DNA of 23,301 bases from DASRBO01 sp035653595 (GTDB lineage: Bacteria > Actinomycetota > Acidimicrobiia > Acidimicrobiales > JAJPHE01), in the NCBI GenBank assembly GCA_035653595.1, contig DASRBO010000047.1, forward strand, positions 1-23,301, read 5' to 3'. Below, one piece after another: positions 22,642-23,301 of this stretch; position 1 is the stretch's first letter, and the number at the start of each line of letters is the position of its first letter. The translations under genes were made by a program, and so were the position numbers. The notes under the pieces are model-generated. The model ran no database searches. It was not told the DNA's origin and saw only the letters and a list, made by a program, of their open reading frames with translations.

Positions 22642-22658
22642 GCCTGCCGCGGGCAGGC
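22642..22658. promoter_or_regulatory. 17-bp inverted repeat, candidate operator
   Basis: GCCTGCC-GCG-GGCAGGC is a perfect inverted repeat with 7-bp arms about 84 bp upstream of the M50-type start codon. It could be a regulator-binding site or a hairpin. Confidence 0.4.
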
Positions 22659-22693
22659 AGCTATCCGCTTGCCTGCGCATGCCGGGGCGGAGG

Positions 22694-22747
22694 TTTGCGC
22701 CTTGCCGGGCTTGCAGGAGCTTTGCGCCTTGCCGGGCTTGCAGGAGC
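22694..22747. repeat. Perfect 27-bp tandem duplication
   Basis: The 27-bp unit beginning TTTGCGCCTTGCC and ending GCAGGAGC occurs at 22694-22720 and 22721-22747 without mismatch. The preceding stretch GCCGGGGCGGAGG (22681-22693) has a diverged copy after the repeat (GCCGGGGTGAGG, 22751-22762), again followed by TTTGCGCC (22763-22770). The 27-bp length keeps frame but no gene is apparent here. Confidence 0.8.
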
Positions 22748-22920
22748 TTGGCCGGGGTGAGGTTTGCGCCGGGCCTCGGACCAGCGAGTCGAGGGCGCCG
22801 CACTTGCAGTCCCTGGCAACGACCTCGCGTGGCGGTTTCCCGACCGGCGCCGCCGGGGAACGGAGTTTTCGGGGGCCGCCAAGTGCTCCCGACGTTGGGG
22901 GAACAGCAGCACACCCGGGT

Positions 22921-22940
22921 CCGCCCTCGGCGGAGGGCGG
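22921..22940 (+). promoter_or_regulatory. Perfect 8-bp-stem hairpin upstream of the first small peptide
   Basis: CCGCCCTC and GAGGGCGG pair completely around a 4-nt loop (GGCG). The hairpin ends about 10 nt before the GGAG ribosome binding site (22951-22954) of the peptide gene. It could act as an attenuator, an mRNA stabiliser or a processing end. It has no T-tract. Confidence 0.45.
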
Positions 22941-22961
22941 CCGACGAACAGGAGACTGAAC

Positions 22962-23165
22962 ATGGCGGACCAGTACAAGAAGCTCACCCGCGAAGAGCTC
23001 GAGGCCCTAGCCGGAGAGGCACTCCCCGAGCGGGCGGCGATGTCTCTGATCAATGCCAATGTGGCCGCCCCGGTCAATCTGGCCGCGGCGCTCAACGTGC
23101 TGTCAGATAACTCCACCGCCGTCGCCGACGCCACTCAGACGGCTCCGATCACCCAGACCAACTGA
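22962..23165 (+). CDS. Small peptide, putative RiPP/processed-peptide precursor 1
   Basis: A 67-aa product from the ATG at 22962, with GGAG 7 nt upstream. It has a charged N-terminal half with KKLTREELEALAGEALPERA (residues 6-25) and a neutral, Ala/Asn/Thr-rich C-terminal half (AMSLINANVAAPVNLAA, then ALNVLSDNSTAV, ending APITQTN). There is no Cys, His or Trp and only one Tyr, so thioether or disulfide chemistry is unlikely. A second gene 58 bp downstream begins with an almost identical N-terminus, as expected for a leader recognised by one partner and a separate core. The divergent RRE-M50 protein is a candidate processing partner. Function is not known; the precursor role is inference from layout. 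Confidence 0.75.
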   Translation: MADQYKKLTREELEALAGEALPERAAMSLINANVAAPVNLAAALNVLSDNSTAVADATQTAPITQTN

Positions 23166-23223
23166 GGTCGGCCGACACAGCGATCTCCGAGGTTCGACCG
23201 ATCACGCAGAGAGGAGACCCATC

Positions 23224-23301
23224 ATGGGTGCGACCAAGTACCGGCCCCTCACCCGCGAGGAGCTCAACCAGCTGGCCGGCGAAGAGCTGCCGGAGCGGGC
23301 G
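23224..23301 (+). CDS. Small peptide, putative RiPP/processed-peptide precursor 2 (3' end outside window)
   Basis: The first 26 residues are present: MGATKYRPLTREELNQ then LAGEELPERA. They match precursor 1 at LTREEL, LAGE and LPERA in the same spacing. An AGGAG site (starting near 23212) precedes the ATG. The gene runs off the window, so its core region and length are unknown. It is the second member of a tandem family and probably cotranscribed with the first. Confidence 0.72.
   Translation, partial: MGATKYRPLTREELNQLAGEELPERA

Larger units (their letters stand above)
22559..22961. other. 403-bp structured intergenic region between the M50-type gene and the small peptides
   Basis: No convincing gene is seen on either strand; open frames here have low-complexity translations. 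The region holds, from left to right, a candidate -10 box for the M50-type gene (22565-22570), a 17-bp inverted repeat (22642-22658), a perfect 27-bp tandem duplication (22694-22747) flanked by partial copies, and an 8-bp-stem hairpin (22921-22940) just before the ribosome binding site of the first peptide. It is probably the shared control region of the divergent units. Confidence 0.6.

Noticed and set aside
22694..22770. CRISPR-like repeat array
   Set aside because: The 27-bp units are directly adjacent with no spacers, and there are no cas genes.
22588..23134. Open frames on both strands across the spacer and opposite the first small peptide
   Set aside because: Translations are repetitive products of the 27-bp duplication or antisense to the peptide gene, with no recognisable motif and no ribosome binding site.
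22962..23165. Lanthipeptide, lasso peptide or disulfide bacteriocin precursor
   Set aside because: There is no cysteine, and no lanthionine synthetase, lasso cyclase or B-protein gene is in the window. The class, if RiPP, is not one of these on present evidence.
1..23301. tRNA or rRNA genes, insertion sequences, prophage or attachment sites
   Set aside because: No cloverleaf sequence, transposase, integrase or terminal inverted repeats were recognised while reading both strands. Base composition appears uniform apart from small spacer features.

Overview
The window is GC-rich (roughly 72-75 % by eye) and densely packed. Genes frequently overlap by 4 bp (ATGA/GTGA), GTG and TTG starts are common, and many -10-like boxes sit 6-7 nt before a start codon. 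A class E sortase, a 71-aa single-domain biotinyl protein of the mycobacterial TB7.3 type, a SufR-type regulator and leaderless promoters together suggest an actinobacterium. It is probably a deep-branching lineage such as Acidimicrobiia rather than Streptomyces or Mycobacterium; that placement is inference.

Layout, left to right. (1) 1-698: the 3' part of a dGTPase-like HD phosphohydrolase. (2) 641-2096, minus: a Tat-exported molybdopterin oxidoreductase and a di-haem cytochrome b membrane partner. (3) 2154-4929: an iron-sulfur block with an Mrp-type ATPase divergent from a SufR-like regulator, which is followed by a cysteine desulfurase. (4) 4957-11691, minus: an apparently complete System I cytochrome c maturation operon, ccmABCDEFGHI. 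(5) 11825-15491: a class E sortase, a crotonase, a biotinyl carrier, a GlsB-like membrane protein, GDP-mannose 4,6-dehydratase and an XRE regulator. (6) 15511-20664: an acyl-CoA carboxylase carboxyltransferase coupled to a crotonase, a GT4 glycosyltransferase, and a TetR regulator coupled to another crotonase. (7) 20804-23301: a membrane M50-type metalloprotease with an N-terminal PqqD/RRE-like region, divergent from two small paralogous peptides (the second cut by the window edge).

The region most likely to hold an undescribed system is the right edge. A PqqD-like domain fused to an intramembrane zinc protease, next to tandem short peptides that share a near-identical N-terminus but have no recognised function, has the form of a ribosomally synthesised, post-translationally modified peptide (RiPP) or processed-peptide export locus. 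The 403-bp spacer between protease and peptides is structured: a 17-bp inverted repeat, a perfect 27-bp tandem duplication and a perfect 8-bp hairpin just before the first peptide's ribosome binding site. The remaining genes of the system, if any, lie to the right of the window.

The rest is mostly core metabolism with a few unusual points. These are System I instead of System II cytochrome c maturation in an actinobacterium-like genome, an Mrp protein without the Fe-S-binding CxxC motif, three crotonases none of which keeps both classical catalytic glutamates, and a sortase with two extra C-terminal membrane segments.
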